From contig CM074196.1 in assembly GCA_037179385.1 (NCBI GenBank), positions 31,207,986 through 31,271,985 of the forward strand: 64,000 nt of DNA, given 5' to 3'. Both the position numbers and the translations under genes were made by a program. The notes beneath the pieces are model-generated. The model made no database searches and had not been told where the DNA came from. It saw only the letters and a list, made by a program, of their open reading frames with translations. Below are positions 1 to 9,503 of this stretch, one piece after another. Each line of letters starts with the position of its first letter. Within the stretch, counting starts at the first letter, position 1. The DNA is from Holothuria scabra (lineage: Eukaryota > Echinodermata > Holothuroidea > Aspidochirotida > Holothuriidae).

Positions 1-1768
1 CTCGTTTGAAGATCCAACACAATGCAATTAGACGTGCAGAGTCGAAAGTGATGGGGAAAGTATGTACATATAATTCATAGATAAGTACTTAAACACTGTG
101 TGATGTAAAGTATTTTCAGTGAATATATAAGGAAAGCAAGAAAGGTACCACTTGAATTTGGAAATATCATTTCTTTCCTTCCCTCAAATGACATTTCAAC
201 ATATTTTTATCTTGAAGAGGATTAATGTGCAGTTTAAAACTTTTCAAGTGAGCTTTCCCTCCCTCGGTATTCTCAAAAAGCTTATGGAGAAAACTCTAGC
301 CAAAATTACTCCCTGATAGTCGGTAACTACTAAAAGGAGTTCCTTGTAAATATTCAGCTTTCTAATTTTCTTCAATTGCCAAACTCTGCCATACTCAACT
401 ACCTAGGACTTTATACACATAATAATTGTTGACGCTTTATACGTTGTGCCCGTTTCTTCAGCGTAGGCTAGGTCGAGTTCGGTTTCTTAGAAAGCATTTC
501 ACTACGAGTGCTAACGGTGTAAAGATTGCGCAATAACGGTCAAAAATGCGAGGTCTGAATCTAAACTGTATAGATTGGTTTATCTTTCTTTCTTTCCGTT
601 GCATACCATAGTTACTTTTATTCTAGAGATGAAGCTTACACGGTTTTGTATTTCAAAGTTCACTCACTAAACAGTGCGCATCGTCTCAAATATGGTAAAA
701 AAGAACCAAGAATCCAAGCCTTTTTGCAACAAAAGCTCTGTAATTCATGTGCTTGTTTAGAAAGGGCTAGAATTTAGGGGCGGTTCGCGCGGTCACATTC
801 TGCCCCGATCACTTAATGGTGGTCACGCTGACAAAAAATTCGGAAAATTTGGGTGCTTATCGCCCGCCTAGAAAAATGTCTAGCTACGCCAATGCTCTGT
901 ACATAGTACACTACGGTTAGTACTACAATGCGTAAAGAAGTTGTAACCTATAGAAAAGTAAAGTTGCTGAATGCTGATTGATCAGTAAACTTGTCGTTTG
1001 AAAGAAAATCTTGGAATTCCCCCTTTTGAGTGAATTGTCATCGTTCAGGAACAGAGGTAGGAAATATAATTTTAATGGGTATTTCTTCCAAGCGCTGCAC
1101 TGATTCTTGGTACTGACAGTTTAAGACAGGCCTAAGGTTCGAACTACATGACTTGAAAGCCCCCGACATGTCACACCTCTCAAGCATGACAGCCTTACGG
1201 GTTTTAATATCTCTCTGACATAAAAAATATTCCTGTGTTAAACTGGTGTGGTAACAAGGTTGTACATTTTACATTCACAACAAAGTGAGTTAGTAAGTTA
1301 GTTAGTTAGTTATTTAGTCAGTTAATCAGTCAGTCAGTCAGTCAGTCAATTAATTACAACTACACAGTTAGATTTTAATTCTCCTTCAACTCTGATGAGA
1401 AGTATCGAGTGTTTGGGGCATTGCAAATTTCCATTGTGATGCTGCTATGTATTGTCTTTTCATGTTTTCAATATGTTATAGTAGGAACATGATATTTATA
1501 CTGGTTTTGCAAGAAAATGAAAGTGTTTTAATGATAATTAATGAAGAGGTGTGGAATATTGTAGAAACCTCTGGTTGCAATGGTCTACTTCAGAAATTTA
1601 GAGCATCAGTGTTGGAAATTTTCTTTTCACGGTGTCTATGCTGGATATTTAGTGCATAAATTTTGTTATCCATGTTTACTGTTTATGTGCAAGTTTATTT
1701 CGGTCACCTCTGAAAGCCTTTAGAAATCTTTTCTAATGGAGAAACCAAAGAGCTTGGTTAAATTCATC
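1..1768. repeat. Duplicated block, copy 1 (paired with 5533-7313)
   Basis: Nearly the whole stretch recurs at 5533-7313 with scattered substitutions and small indels, in the same orientation. Position 1 aligns with 5533, and similarity stops abruptly after position 1768, where an unrelated GC-rich repeat begins. It includes a GTTA/GTCA tetranucleotide microsatellite at about 1285-1352. The short ORF at 1447-1659 is present in both copies but has no recognisable domain and no splice context, so I treat it as chance. No gene is seen here. The block lies upstream of a Kazal exon in both copies, which suggests that block and Kazal exon were duplicated together. Confidence 0.85.
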
Positions 1769-1940
1769 GCGAGTAGCTACCCGAAAATTCGGCCACAACA
1801 ACGAGAGAGACAATAGTTTAAGGTCACGGGGTCAATGGCCTACAGAAGCCGATGCGGGGCGGGCTACGTCCGCTTTTCCGCCCACTCCCGAGGCGCGCAA
1901 ATATGCCCCGATCGATCGGAGCACAACGGTAAAGGGTTAA
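1769..1940 (-). repeat. GC-rich dispersed repeat, copy 1 (inverted relative to 55938-56105)
   Basis: The reverse complement of this segment matches 55938-56105 almost base for base, apart from a 4-base GATC repeat difference and a few substitutions. It is markedly more GC-rich than its surroundings and contains GCGCGC and CCCGCCCCGC tracts. It abuts the end of the duplicated block exactly, and the second block copy lacks it, which fits an insertion or a rearrangement breakpoint. It has no coding potential that I recognise. It may be a short interspersed element or a fragment of a larger one. Confidence 0.75.
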
Positions 1941-2074
1941 GTCGTAGGTATGACCCGGTCAGGGCCCGAACTTCCAAACTTTCGAAATCCTGACTGCAAG
2001 TGTTATGTACTAATACAAAGTGATATTTAAAAGGTTAGGATGTGAGGAACTTTTTCTCCTCGTTACCTTTCAAG

Positions 2075-2221
2075 GTTCGGAAGAGTGTATCCGTGCCTGT
2101 CCCTTAATCTACGACCCAGTGTGTGGATCTGATGGCACAACCTATCCCAATCAGTGTGCGTTTGAGTCTCAAAACTGTAAAAATCCAGAAGTAACGTCAT
2201 CACCAGGACCTTGTCTAATTG
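2075..2221 (+). CDS. Kazal domain exon 1 (predicted P1 Leu)
   Basis: The 147-nt exon, phase 1 at both ends, encodes a complete Kazal-type serine protease inhibitor domain. Six cysteines are spaced C-x3-C-x7-C-x10-C-x6-C-x11-C, with the hallmark VCGSDGTTY between the third and fourth. The acceptor is ...TTTCAAG and the donor GTATGT. In Kazal inhibitors the second residue after the second cysteine is P1; here it is Leu (C-P-L-I), which in this family tends towards chymotrypsin-, elastase- or subtilisin-like targets. The short C1-C2 spacing is typical of multi-domain invertebrate Kazal proteins. The closest relative is the Kazal exon at 9357-9503. Confidence 0.9.
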
Positions 2222-3404
2222 GTATGTATGAAAGAATTTACATGTACTATAGCCAATGAGATTCCGATATCCATATTCGAATAACGAAACGAATTTTGAG
2301 CGAAAAAATGCCGTCTTTGAGAGATTTCTTCAAGCTTAAAAAAAATGCAAAAATAGCATACATAAATTAAAGACAAAACAACAAAATATCTTAAGATCTG
2401 GAGAAATCACATTTGTTGACTTTTATATAGAACCGAACATAAATGCAGGGAACATTTGATTAGGAAATTGATGTGGAAAAGTTGATGTCAACGGAAATGA
2501 ACTCAGTTGAGGTTGATCTGCTCATAAACTGGAAATTAAACTAGTTTGGAGAGCAAATAAGGATTTTCCAAGCGACAAGTTGTTACCTGCCTGCTCTTTA
2601 ATGATTTCTTTGTGTTATCTTCCGGGATTTCTTCCAATACAAAGACTGGGATATTGTTCCTTCTCGAATCCTGTTTCACATTTTTTGAGAACTTAAAATT
2701 TCCTTCTGAGGCTTCCTTAGACTAAAATACTTGTTGCTTGAATCGACACGGAAGCGCTTTCTGTTCAGGATCAAAAATTCTGAATTCGAGTTTGTTGATC
2801 AGGTCATTCTGACAACGTTCGTAGCATTTAGAACATTCTTTTAAAGGAGTTATGAGCAATGATGCTGTAACTGTCTGTGGTACGTATTACGAGAATATAC
2901 TGTAGTATCGAGCGTTAAATAGGAAGAGAAAAAGGATACATCCACACAAAGGTTTAGTGTATACTTTGCAGCTTGCATTTTCACGAATTGTCCAGAACGT
3001 TTTCAATTTGCAAGTAAAGTGAAGCGCTCAAATAACACAGTCGGCAATTGCTTAAAAGTGCAGACGCAATTTCAAGCACTTCAAGGTTGTAATTTGATTT
3101 TAGAAATCTCAAAAATTTGCAATCACTCACTTCCAATCATTTTTTTGTCTTTTAATCAATTGTATTAAGGAGAAAGGACGTTTCTATCAAGTCAGGAAAA
3201 CTTCAAGTTGTTGCTCACATACTAAGACTACAATTTTGGAATGTTTTAACTTTACTAATGAAATTCGACCTTTTTTCGATTGCGTATATAGTATAGTCTA
3301 TGAAATGTACAGTGAGATTTCACACCTCGTACTGGCGCTTTATGTGTAAATTTGTGTGTCGAACTTATCTGGCGTGATTAAAAAGGCAGTTTAATAAAAC
3401 AAAA
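2222..3404 (+). other. Intron sequence, paralogous to the intron after Kazal 2
   Basis: No coding exon is seen. Parts of this stretch, for example about 2560-2830, align with about 10400-10780 downstream of the second Kazal exon. The duplication therefore included the Kazal exon and its following intron. The later copy carries an extra SINE-like segment near 10610-10735 that is absent here. Confidence 0.6.
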
Positions 3405-3498
3405 CGGGAATATCTCATGCATTACATGATGCATAAAAATGGCCAGCCAGTCGTTTCAATCACTAATTTGTTCAATATTTCATTTATTAACGTTGAAG

Positions 3499-3645
3499 AT
3501 CCCTGCGCTAATGCTGAGTGTGATGAGCTACACTGTCCAAAGGATGTACAGTATACAATTGGATGCTGCCCACGATGTCCAGAAGACTGGGGAGTACCAC
3601 CTTGTGTTTTTGGTGGAACATGTACACAATCAGGACCAACCGAAG
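3499..3645 (+). CDS. Eight-cysteine (VWC-half-like) module exon, Z1
   Basis: The 147-nt, phase 1-1 exon encodes a 49-residue module starting D-P-C with eight cysteines: C-x4-C-x4-C-x10-C-C-x2-C-x9-C-x5-C. The middle (CPKDVQYTIGCCPRCPEDWG) resembles the C-terminal half of VWC domains. The acceptor is preceded by ATTAACGTTGAAG and the donor is GTAGGC. Unlike Z2 and Z3 it has His instead of Pro before the third cysteine, and Asn instead of Asp after the first. Exact fold and function are unknown; an extracellular disulphide-bonded role is inferred. Confidence 0.8.
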
Positions 3646-4144
3646 GTAGGCGTCCATTATTAGATGACATATCAAAAAAAAAAATAGTTTGACGTAGGCC
3701 ATTGTTGTATACAGTTTGGAAGCTGACCTCAGGATCAACGAAATATTTTAAGCTCTAATGACGTCACACAGTTATGAATTTTGTTGCTCCTCGAAATATA
3801 CACTTGGATAACCCAATGACCTTTTAGGTCTTTAAACTTCCAGTTACGATCAAGGAAAGTATTCGACTAACCAGACTAAAACAGTTATCATATAACCACT
3901 TTCAGGAGAATTGTCCGACAAAAGACAAAAGAATCCCCCGAAAATTCAAGGTCACTCTTTTGAAAGTTTGGCGAATGATCACAAATTTGTCCCGATAACA
4001 TTCCCAAAGTTGCACAACAAGAAAAATTGCTCAAATTCAGTCAAAGCGCGAACATCTCATGTATTTTATGATGTATAGAAAGGGCTAGTCAGTCGTTTCA
4101 ATCACTAATTTTTTCTTTATTCCATTATTTTATTAACGTTGAAG

Positions 4145-4291
4145 ATCCCTGCGCCGATGCTGAGTGTGATGAGCTACCCTGTCCAAAGGATGTACAATAT
4201 AAAATTGGATGCTGCCCACGATGTCCAGAAGATTGGGGAGTACCACCTTGTGTTTTTAGTGGAACATGTACACAATCAGGACCAACCGTAG
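4145..4291 (+). CDS. Eight-cysteine module exon, Z2
   Basis: Second member of the 640-bp array, with all eight cysteines intact. It carries Lys in place of Thr two residues before the double cysteine (QYKIGCC), and its last full codon is Val rather than Glu (PTV then the split Gly). The donor is GTAGGC and the phase is 1-1. The minus-strand ORF over this exon is an antisense shadow. Confidence 0.8.
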   Translation: MPAPMLSVMSYPVQRMYNIKLDAAHDVQKIGEYHLVFLVEHVHNQDQP

Positions 4292-4785
4292 GTAGGCATC
4301 CTTTATTAGATGACATATCAAAAAAAAAAAAGTTTGACGTAGGCCATTGTTTTTTACAGTTGGGAATGTGACCTTAGGATCAACGAAATATTTTAAGCTC
4401 TAATAACGTCACACAGTTATGAATTTTGTTGCTCCTCGAAATATACACTTGGAAAACAGAATGACCTTTTAGGTCTTTATACTTCCAGTTACGATCAAGG
4501 AAAGTATTCAACTAACCAGACTAAAACAGTTATCATATAACCACTTTCAGGCGAATTGTCCGACAAAAGACAAAAGAATTACCCGAAAATTCAAGGTCAC
4601 TCTTTTGAAAGTTTGGCGAATGATCACAAATTTGTCCCGATAACATTTCCAAAGTTGCACAACAAGAAAAATTACTCAAATTTAGTCAAAGCGCGAACAT
4701 CTCATGTATTATATGATGCATAGAAAGGGCTAGTCAGTCGTTTCAATCACTAATTTGTTCCATATTCCATTTATTGACGTTGAAG

Positions 4786-4932
4786 ATCCCTGCGCCGATG
4801 CTGAGTGTGATGAGCTACCCTGTCCAAAGGATGTACAATATACAATTGGATGCTGCCCACGATGTCCAGAAGATTGGGGAGTACCACCTTGTGTTTTTAG
4901 TGGAACATGTACACAATCAGGACCAACCGAAG
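4786..4932 (+). CDS. Eight-cysteine module exon, Z3
   Basis: Third member of the array and the most consensus-like Z copy (DPCADAECDELPCPKD...). All eight cysteines and the GCCPRC core are present, with acceptor TTGAAG and donor GTAGGC. The Lys-Asp after the third cysteine, PRCPED and the SGPTE tail separate Z exons from the X/Y exons (PEDV, PECPAD). The divergent exons at 60696 and 62686 partly share Z features. Confidence 0.82.
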
Positions 4933-5410
4933 GTAGGCGTCCATTATTAGATGACATATCAAAAAAAAAAATAGTTTGACATAGGCCATTGTTGTATACA
5001 GTTTGGAAGCTGACCTCAGGATCAACGAAATATTTTAAGCTCTAATGACGTCACACAGTTATGAATTTTAGCCACTCATGGAAATGTACACTTGGAAAAA
5101 AGAATGGGCTTTTAGTTCTGTGTACTTCCAGGTACGATCAAGGAAAATATGCAACTTACCAGAAGACTAAAAGAGTTATCATATAATCACTTTAAGGCGA
5201 ATTGTTTACCAAAAGACAAAAGAATCACCCGGAGGTTTAAGGTCACTCATTCTGGACGTTTGGCAAATGGTCACAGATTTGTCCCGATAACATTTCCAAA
5301 GTTGCACAACAAGAAAAAATGCTCAAATTTAGTCACGAATTGTTCCCACATAATTTCGTAAATAAATTGTTTCAATTTTCCTGATGACGATTAATCTCGC
5401 TTCGTCCATG

Positions 5411-5443
5411 CAGGGAGTTGCTAGAGACTCTAGCAACTCCCTG
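5411..5443. repeat. Perfect inverted repeat, 16-bp arms around one base
   Basis: CAGGGAGTTGCTAGAG is followed by a single A and then its exact reverse complement. It lies about 90 bases before the second copy of the duplicated block, in an intron. It could be a recombination scar or part of a transposon end. The one-base spacer makes a normal hairpin loop unlikely without opening several pairs. Confidence 0.8.
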
Positions 5444-5532
5444 GACTATGCTACCGTCGAATCTGTCCGCAGTACACGTGCAGTCAGTCAGCCGTCTGGA
5501 AACACAATGCATGTGGTAGTTAGCAGGCTTCA

Positions 5533-7313
5533 CTCGTTTGAAGATCCAACACAATGCAATTAGACGTGCACAGTCGAACGTGATGGGGAAAGTATGTACA
5601 TACAATTCATAGATAAGTACTTAAACACTGTGGGATGTAAAGTATTTTCAGTGAATATATAAGGAAAGCAAGAAAGGTACCACTTGTATTTGGAAATATC
5701 ATTTCTTTCCTTCCCTCAAATGACATTTCAACATATTTTCATCTTGAAGAGGGTTAATGTGCAGTTTAAAACTTTTCAAATGAGCTTTCCCTCCTTCGGT
5801 ATTCTCAAAAAGCTTATGGAGAAAACTCTAGCCAAAATTACTCCCTGATAGTCGGTATCTACTAAAAGGAGTTTCTTGTAAATATTCAGCTTTCTAATTC
5901 TCTTCAATTGCCAAACTCTGCCATACTCAACTACCTAGGACTTTATACACATAATAATTGTTGACACTTTATACGTTGTGCCCGTTTCCTCAGCGTAGGC
6001 TAGGTCGAGTTCGGTTTCTTAGAAAGCATTTCACTACGAGTGCTAACGGTGTAAAGATTACGCAATAACGGTCAAAAATGCGAGGTCTGAATCTAAATTC
6101 TATAGATTGGTTTATCTTTCTTTCTTTCCGTTGCATACCTTAGTTACTTTTATTCTAGAGATGAAGCTTACACGGTTTTGTATTTCAAAGTTCACTCACT
6201 AAACAGTGCGCATCGTCTCAAATATGGTAAAAAAGAACCAAGAATCCAAGCCTTTTTGCAACAAAAGCTCTGTAATTCATGTGCTTGTTTAGAAAGGGCT
6301 AGAATTTAGGGGCGGTTCGCGCGGTCACATTTTGCACCGATCACTTAATGGTGGTCACGCTGACAAAAAATTCGGAAAATTTGGGTGCTTATCGCCCGCC
6401 TAGAAAAATGTCTAGCTACGCCAATGCTCTGTACATAGTACACTACGGTTAGTACTACAATGCGTAAAGAAGTTGTAACCTATAGAAAAGTAAAGTTGCT
6501 GAATGCTGATTGATCAGTAAACTTGTCGTTTGAAAGAAAATCTTGGAATTCCCCCTTTTGAGTGAATTGTCATCGTTCAGGAACAGAGGTAGGAAATATA
6601 ATTTTAATGGGTATTTCTTCCAAGCGCTGCACTGATTCTTGGTACTGGCAGTTTAAGACAGGCCTAAGGTTCGAACTACATGACTTGAAAGTCCCCGATA
6701 TGTCAAACCTCTTAAGCATGACAGCCTTACGGGTTTTAATATCTCTCTGACATAAAAAATCTTCCTGTGTTAAACTGGTGTGGTAACAAGGTTGTACATT
6801 TTACATTCACAACAAAGTGGGTTAGTTAGGAAGTTAGTTAGTTAGTTGTTTAGTCAGTTAATCAGTCAGTCAGTCAGTCAGTCAATTAGTTACAACTACA
6901 AAGTTAGATTTTAATCCTCCTTCAACTCTGATGAGAAGTATCGAGTGTTTTGCAAAAAAGGGCATTGCAAACTTCCATTGTGATGCTGCTATGTATTGTC
7001 TTTTCATGTTTTCAATATGTTATAGTAGGAACATGATATTTATACTGGTTTTGCAAGAAAATGAAAGTGTTTTAATGATAATTGATAGAGAGGTGTGGAA
7101 TATTGTAGAAACCTCTTGTTGCAATGGTCTACTTCGGAAATTTAGAGCATCAGTGTTGGAAATTTTCTTTTCACGGTGTCTATACTGGATATTTAATGCA
7201 TAAATTTTGTTATCCATGTTTACAGGTTATGTGCAAGTTTATTTCGGTCACCTCTGAAAGCTTTTAGAAATCTTTTCTAATGGAGAAACCAAAGAGCTTG
7301 GTTAAATTCATCG
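5533..7313. repeat. Duplicated block, copy 2
   Basis: Same-orientation copy of 1-1768. Similarity ends at ...AAATTCATCG (7313), after which the sequence is unrelated to copy 1. It carries a matching tetranucleotide microsatellite at about 6825-6890 and about 10 extra bases near 6950 (TTTTGCAAAAAAG) relative to copy 1. No gene is seen. Copy number two and the nearby Kazal exon in both cases imply a segmental duplication of about 5.5 kb. Confidence 0.85.
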
Positions 7314-7504
7314 GGACTCATGCCTGACATTGAATGCCAATGATAGTTACAATTCGTTTAATGTGTCTTGGACTCTGCAGCGGAAGATTGAATCAATTGA
7401 AATGTAATCGTAGAAAAAACAACGGTTGCACTGTTTAGTGTTTGTCTTTCAAATTTGGATACATTTGTTATCGGTACCTTGTGAAACAAAGGAACCTATG
7501 CAGT

Positions 7505-7556
7505 CGCCTGGATGTATGTGAGTGTGTGTTTGTGTGTGTGTGTGTGTATGTATGTG
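7505..7556. repeat. TG/TATG microsatellite
   Basis: A short run of TG dinucleotides with TATG interruptions. It marks the start of a tandem-repeat region, as TG runs also do at 14875, 44365 and 53585 for the DR1 elements. Confidence 0.8.
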
Positions 7557-7559
7557 ACG

Positions 7560-9090
7560 GATTCGAATATGAGGCATGTAGTGCTATCACTCATTAACAA
7601 AGTGATCAATTTTTTTAAATTAGGTATGTGTGTAGCTGTTGTTAAGTAGATGTGCCGTATCGTTTTTGGTAAAGGTCAAAGGTCACTGACGATCTCCAAT
7701 GGCCAAAAAGTGATTTTCTCTCAGTAGGTCCAACTCGGTATCCGTTGTTCAAACAGTTCGCTTAATTTTTGGATAATTTAAATTGGTTGGAGGTGAACAT
7801 CTTGTCATAACCAAAGTAATTGGAAAGGTTCAAAAGGTCATAAAGGAACGCTTTATTGATATTTCGCCAATGAAACATTTTAGAGGGGTGGTGGAATAGA
7901 GATTTTTGTCCGTCTAAGTGAAGTGCATGTGATGACCTACCTTTACCTCAATCTACCTTATTTGGGCTTTGAACTTTGTGGCATTTTGTGACGCCTAGAT
8001 TCGTCTTGTTGGGACGAACCAAAACCCAATTGCACAACCCTCCTATGATGTTCCTAACTCGAGTTATTAGAATTCAAGTGGCAGATCAGTTAGCGTGTAG
8101 GTCATGTGCATTGGAATGCGAGGTCTGCGTCGTGATAACCCAATAACCAAGTAACATAGGGGGACGGGATAATTGAAAGTTGTATTCGTTTAAGTGCACG
8201 TATCGACCTACTTTGACCTCACTTTACCCCATTAGACCTTTTGGCCTTTGTGATATTTTGTGACACCTGGATTGGACTTGTTGAGACAAACCCAAAAGCA
8301 AAATACACTACCCTCCTATGGCGATCTTAACTCGAGTTATTGACATTTCAGCGACAGGTTAGGTAGCGTGTATGTCAGATTTATTGGCGAGTTATGCCGT
8401 GCAATAACCCAGTAACAAAGTTTCATAAGGGGAAGACATAATGGAAAGTTGTGTTCGTCGTGCACGTGTTGACCTACTTTGACCTCACTTGACCTCTTTT
8501 GACCTTTATGAAATTTTGCTACGCCTGGATTAGTGTTGTTGAGTAGAACAAATAAGGCAGTTTACACTGAGTTATTGACATTTCAGGGAAAAACTAGTGG
8601 TGTTTGTATTTGTGTGTGTTATATGCTTTGGAATGCGATGCATAGGTGCGATAACTCAATAACCAAGTGATATAAGAAGGTCACAAAATGAACAGTTGCG
8701 TTCAAGCAAAATGCATGCGTTGACTTACTTATACTAACTTTGACCGTTTGAATTTGACCTTTGCTTCTTCTTTGTAAGGTCTGGAATGAATTGTTGTTGA
8801 CACATACAAAGAATGCAAATAACTGCCCTCCTATCCTGCCCCAAACTCAAGTAGATAACTTTTAGTGAACGGTGATGAGTGTAGGCATTTGTCACATGGA
8901 AATGGGAGGTATGCAGTGTGATAACTTGAACGATTAAGTGACCAATTTCTCTTAAACTGCAAGTGTTAATATGATTTTTAAAATTTAATGTGCCCTTATG
9001 TTTTTGGTGAAGGTCAAAAGTCTTTGGCGTCGAAGGTGCAAATGCCTTAACTTGCTACTTCCTTGATACAAAACCATCTCAAATGCAAGG
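7560..9090. repeat. Old TGACCT/AGGTCA-rich tandem repeat, period ~260 bp
   Basis: The phrase GACCTACTTTGACCTCACTT and variants recur near 7933, 8208, 8468 and 8718, giving roughly 260-bp spacing with considerable divergence. One exact AGGTCAAAGGTCA (DR1 half-site pair) lies at 7673-7685. The region looks like an older relative of the minisatellites at 15.0, 26.4, 44.5 and 53.7 kb. No exon is seen before the Kazal exon at 9357. Confidence 0.65.
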
Positions 9091-9356
9091 AACCATAGTA
9101 CCCTTGGGCTCTTGTTACCTTTCTAACCAACTTAACTAAATAGGTACTGCGACGGATGACCCGTTGTGAAAGTTCCGGAAATACAAGTCCGTCACGGGAA
9201 ATATGTTAAATTTTTAATGGGAAATCTGCACCAAATTTCGTATTTTGGTTGCATCATTTATTAAGCAATGCCCGTATGACAACATACTTGACGTCTATAA
9301 TTTCAAGGGTCATTTTGCATTGATTTAGAGGGTCTTGTTTTTACGGTATCTTCAAG

Positions 9357-9503
9357 GTCCAGACGAGTGTATCCGTCCGTGTCCTTTAATCTTCGCCCCA
9401 GTTTGTGGATCTGATGGCAAAACCTATCCTAACCAGTGTATGTTCGAGTCTCAAAATTGTAAAAACCCAGACGTTACATCATCACCAGGAGCTTGTCCAG
9501 TTG
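9357..9503 (+). CDS. Kazal domain exon 2 (predicted P1 Leu)
   Basis: The 147-nt exon is paralogous to the exon at 2075-2221 with the same six-cysteine spacing, the VCGSDGKTY signature and Leu at P1 (C-P-L-I). Differences from Kazal 1 include Phe-Ala for Tyr-Asp before the third cysteine and Met for Ala after the fourth. The acceptor is TATCTTCAAG, the donor GTATGT, and the phase is 1-1. Its downstream intron is also paralogous to that of Kazal 1. Confidence 0.9.

Larger units (their letters stand above)
3405..5345 (+). repeat. Tandem array of ~640-bp units, three carrying a Z-type exon
   Basis: Exon starts are spaced 646 and 641 bp apart. Intronic sequence is shared between units, including a stretch ending '...AAAGTTGCACAACAAGAAAAA' and one near each exon start containing 'CATCTCATG'. 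A fourth partial unit (about 4980-5340) contains only intron and no exon. The high identity of introns as well as exons indicates recent tandem duplication rather than coding constraint alone. Confidence 0.85.

Noticed and set aside
1447..1659. ORF shared by both duplicated blocks (second copy 6931-7203)
   Set aside because: Its preservation follows from recent duplication. It has no domain or splice context, and the copies differ by an indel just upstream.
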